From Caballeronia sp. TF1N1 (GTDB taxonomy: Bacteria > Pseudomonadota > Gammaproteobacteria > Burkholderiales > Burkholderiaceae): a stretch of DNA of 64,000 bases. The position numbers were made by a program, and so were the translations under genes. The stretch lies in the NCBI RefSeq assembly GCF_022878925.1, contig NZ_CP084627.1, positions 868,001-932,000 on the forward strand, written 5' to 3'. Position 1 is the first letter of the stretch; the number at the start of each line of letters is the position of its first letter. The notes beneath the pieces were generated by a model. That model was not told the origin of the DNA. It did no database searches and saw only the letters and a list, made by a program, of their open reading frames with translations. This document shows, one piece after another, positions 61,567 to 64,000 of the stretch.

Positions 61567-62475
61567 TTACTTCTCGCCTTGCGGCGTTCCCTCGATTTCC
61601 GGCGCAATGGCCGCGTGATTCACGATCGCCACGAGCGATATCCCGCCGAGCATATTGCCGATCACGGTCGGAATCATAAAGACCAGAAAGTAATCGCCGA
61701 TACTCGCCGCGCCGATCATCACCGCATAGGCCGCTTCCACCGATCCCGCGATCACGTGCGTCAGCTTGCTCACGGCAACCGTGTAAGTGACGATCAAAAT
61801 AGTCAGCAGCCGCGCCGAGCGCGCGCTCGGCAGCAGCCAGACCATCAACGCGATCAGCCATCCCGAAAACACGCCGCGCACGAGCGTCACGCCGAAGTCG
61901 GCGGAAAACGGCATCTCGGCGACGTGGGCAAGCGCTTCGGTGACTTCCGGCGAAAAGACGCCCTTGATCTGCAGAATGCCCGCGAAAATTGCCGTGCCGA
62001 CAAGGTTGAAGACGAGCACGATCGCCCAAAGCCGCAGTGTCTTGAACAGCGTCTTCATATCGCGGCGCGTGAGCACCGGCAACACAGCGGTCAGCGTGCT
62101 CTCGGTGAACAACTGCTGGCGTCCGAGCACGACGAACACGAAACCGATCGTATAGCCGAAGCTCGATACGAGCGAACGCCAACTCGTCTCCGGTAACGAG
62201 CTTTCGAGAATCGCCTGGACGAGAAACGAGAAACCCATCGAAAGGCCGGCGGCAAGCGCCGACCACATCAGCGCGCCGAAGGTCCGCTCCATCGCCGCCT
62301 CGCCTTCTTCGCGGACGATTTCATGGACGACGAGCGCATGCGGCGTCGAATGCTCGGCCGCCTGTTCACGCTCGGCGTTATCGAGGTTGGGCGACTGTGC
62401 GCCAGCGGAACTTTCCTTGGGAGACGCTTCGGTGGATGTTTCTTCTTGCTGCGCGCCGGGTTTCGGCTGTGACAT
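61567..62475 (-). CDS. Formate/nitrite transporter (FNT) family channel
   Basis: A 302-residue FNT protein: about 60 hydrophilic N-terminal residues, then six hydrophobic helices (LMWSALAAGLSMGFSFLVQA, FGYTIGFVFVVLGRQQLFTE). GRQQLFTEST and MIPTVIGNMLGGI correspond to the conserved pore segments of FocA/NirC/YfdC proteins. It passes small monovalent anions such as formate or nitrite, or weak acids. GGGAGA precedes ATG 62475. The gene lies about 100 bases downstream of the nickel/cobalt permease in the same direction. Substrate is not assignable; the YfdC-like subgroup is less studied. Confidence 0.88.
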   Translation of the reverse strand: MSQPKPGAQQEETSTEASPKESSAGAQSPNLDNAEREQAAEHSTPHALVVHEIVREEGEAAMERTFGALMWSALAAGLSMGFSFLVQAILESSLPETSWRSLVSSFGYTIGFVFVVLGRQQLFTESTLTAVLPVLTRRDMKTLFKTLRLWAIVLVFNLVGTAIFAGILQIKGVFSPEVTEALAHVAEMPFSADFGVTLVRGVFSGWLIALMVWLLPSARSARLLTILIVTYTVAVSKLTHVIAGSVEAAYAVMIGAASIGDYFLVFMIPTVIGNMLGGISLVAIVNHAAIAPEIEGTPQGEK

Positions 62476-62573
62476 GTTTTTCTCCCTGAAAGCCGCTCGA
62501 TGCAGGGATCGGATGAGCGGCGGCGAAGCTTTCAAGCAGAAAGAATGCCCGACGAGTCAGTTTGATGACATTC

Positions 62574-63671
62574 CTAGCGGACGATGCCGCCATCCAGCGA
62601 ATCGTAGCCGCGCCACTTATAGATCAGCGCTGAAATAAGCCAGCACGCGGCGAAGAGACCGACGATTGCATAACCGAGCGCGCCGAAGTGTTCGGAGAGC
62701 ACGGCGACCGCGTCCCACAGTCCGCCCTTCAGTTGCAACCGGTCCGCGATCAACCCGAGCGCTTCGATGCCGCCTATCAGCACCGCGATCAGCACCGACA
62801 CCAGCGTGACCGTGAGGTTGTAGTAGAGCTTGCGGATCGGCTTCATGAAAGCCCAGCCATAGGCGCCGACCATGAGCATGCTGTCGGCGGTATCGATGAG
62901 CGACATGCCCGCGGTGAAAAGCACCGGAAACACGAGGATCGACCACACCGGCATGCCGCGCGCGGCTTCCGCGGCGGCGATACCCATGAGGCCGATCTCG
63001 GTCGCCGTGTCGAAACCGAGTCCGAAGAGAAAGCCGAGCGGATACATATGCCAGCTTCGGCTGATGAGGCGGAAAAGCGGCCGGGCGACGCGCGCGATCG
63101 GTCCGCCGCCCGCCATCAGCAAATCGGCGTCGTCGTCGCGCCATGCTTCGCCGCGACGCACGCGCCTGAATGCGCGCCAGACGCCGCGCAGCACGAACAG
63201 ATTCATCGCCGCGATGGCGAAGAGAAAAAGCGCGGAGACGGACGTCCCGATCACCGCGCCGATCTCACGATACTGCACAAAGCGGCCCTGCACGGCGAAC
63301 GCGGTCGCGGCAATGAGCGCGCTCGCCACCACGACGACCGTCGAATGGCCGAGCGAAAAGAAGATGCCGACGCCAAGCGGACGCTTACCCTGCTGCATCA
63401 TTTTGCGCGTGACGTTATCGATGGCGGCGATGTGATCGGCATCCACGGCATGGCGCAGTCCGAGCGAATACGCCAGCAGCGACGTGCCGAGCAGCACCGG
63501 ATAGTGCCGGAACGCGACGAGCGCCCAGAGCCACGCGAGCACATTGAAGACGATGAGCCCGGCAAACATGCGCGTCGACTTGCGTCGCAGACTGAAAGCG
63601 CCCATTCGCCCGGCAGTCTCGATGCCCGCGCTGTGACTCGGGTTGGCGTCTCTGTCGTGAAATCGGGACAT
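62574..63671 (-). CDS. NiCoT family nickel/cobalt permease
   Basis: A 365-residue, eight-helix transporter. The signature RHAVDADHIAAIDNVTR in helix II supplies the metal ligands; FFSLGHSTVVV, LGFDTATEIGLMGI and LFTAGMSLIDTADSMLM are the other conserved segments of HoxN/NixA/NhlF permeases. It imports Ni2+ and/or Co2+ for urease, hydrogenase or cobalamin enzymes; the preference cannot be read from sequence. ATG 63671 is chosen. It may be in an operon with the FNT channel. No metalloenzyme gene adjoins it. Confidence 0.93.
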   Translation of the reverse strand: MSRFHDRDANPSHSAGIETAGRMGAFSLRRKSTRMFAGLIVFNVLAWLWALVAFRHYPVLLGTSLLAYSLGLRHAVDADHIAAIDNVTRKMMQQGKRPLGVGIFFSLGHSTVVVVASALIAATAFAVQGRFVQYREIGAVIGTSVSALFLFAIAAMNLFVLRGVWRAFRRVRRGEAWRDDDADLLMAGGGPIARVARPLFRLISRSWHMYPLGFLFGLGFDTATEIGLMGIAAAEAARGMPVWSILVFPVLFTAGMSLIDTADSMLMVGAYGWAFMKPIRKLYYNLTVTLVSVLIAVLIGGIEALGLIADRLQLKGGLWDAVAVLSEHFGALGYAIVGLFAACWLISALIYKWRGYDSLDGGIVR

Positions 63672-63908
63672 GTCGGTGGATTTGGGGCCACAAAGGGTCA
63701 AAGGATACCGCGCTTCGATGGGCGGCCAATAATCGGCGCGGCCACTCCCGCGCGTTCGGCGCGTTCACCGGGCAATCACGTGACCTGCCGCATATATGAC
63801 TTTTTGCCTATTCCTATTCGCTGAGCGGGGAAAACATAGGCGGATTCATTGGTTGGGCGCATCGAAGCGCGCAGCTAGGATGGCACTTCGCTTATCCCGA
63901 CTTTCGCC

Positions 63909-64000
63909 ATGCCCCGCTATCTCGACGACGCGCAACGCGAGCAACTCCAGGAACAACGCGCGACGTGGCGCTGGCGCAGCGCGTGGCCGACGTGGCTCGT
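63909..64000 (+). CDS. Start of an unidentified gene, possibly a fatty acid desaturase (cut by window edge)
   Basis: Thirty residues are visible (start MPRYLDDAQREQLQEQRATW). The charged N-terminus followed by RWRSAWPTWL, just before an expected hydrophobic segment, recalls the beginning of fatty-acid-desaturase-like membrane proteins of Burkholderia. The evidence is thin. It diverges from the nickel/cobalt permease gene across about 240 bases. Confidence 0.4.
   Translation, partial: MPRYLDDAQREQLQEQRATWRWRSAWPTWL

Overview
The window is a stretch of a high-GC Burkholderiaceae chromosome, most likely Burkholderia sensu lato (Caballeronia or Paraburkholderia type). The evidence is the gene content: a phasin, a stand-alone second infA, an mmsAB pair with a divergent LysR gene, a bactofilin/M23 module, a zwf-ppgK operon and many LysR/IclR-controlled catabolic operons. 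Strong codon bias also produces long antisense shadow reading frames. No rRNA, tRNA, CRISPR array, intact insertion sequence or prophage is visible. This judgement comes from reading the sequence only; no database search was run.

Layout. 1-5.7 kb: the end of a sensor histidine kinase, a hypothetical gene, a phasin, a membrane Ser/Thr protein kinase and a small double-glycine-leader-like peptide. 5.8-15.4 kb: the giant helicase lhr (minus strand), a glycosyltransferase, and a phosphoketolase-acetate kinase pair. 15.7-21.4 kb (minus strand): thioesterase, LysR regulator, CaiB-type CoA-transferase, HMG-CoA-lyase-like enzyme and MFS carrier, which look like one dicarboxylate-catabolic locus. 22.2-27.2 kb: an amino-acid oxidase and an ALDH7-type dehydrogenase (pipecolate/lysine catabolism) under a divergent XRE-cupin regulator, then an orphan P450. 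27.2-31.4 kb: an IclR-regulated operon of flavoprotein, NIPSNAP protein and TIM-barrel isomerase. 31.7-39.4 kb: SulP transporter, a 190-bp tandem repeat, an AroE-like dehydrogenase, a TPR glycosyltransferase, a candidate small RNA, a hypothetical protein, an MBL-fold hydrolase and pdxY. 39.9-49.3 kb: glgC-glgA, a short-chain dehydrogenase, a dihydrolipoamide-dehydrogenase-like enzyme, mmsB/mmsA and their LysR gene. 49.5-57 kb: M23 peptidase/bactofilin module, corA, a second infA and the zwf-ppgK-HAD operon. 57-64 kb: arylamine N-acetyltransferase, an FtsI-like PBP, small secreted proteins, an FNT channel, a nickel/cobalt permease and the start of one more gene.

Functional themes. Central sugar metabolism is well represented: phosphoketolase to acetyl phosphate to acetate, glycogen synthesis, and polyphosphate-driven glucose phosphorylation feeding glucose-6-phosphate dehydrogenase. 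Several catabolic operons sit beside their own regulators, and two of these carry palindromes good enough to propose as operators.

Most interesting non-coding signals: (1) an orphan promoter-terminator unit at about 36.66-36.78 kb predicting an ~80-nt RNA whose exposed 5' segment complements the AGGAGACA-type ribosome-binding sites used by several genes here; (2) an identical palindrome in front of the IclR gene and of the operon it should control; (3) six exact copies of GCATTTTGCATGC; (4) a heptamer/hexamer tandem repeat after the SulP gene.
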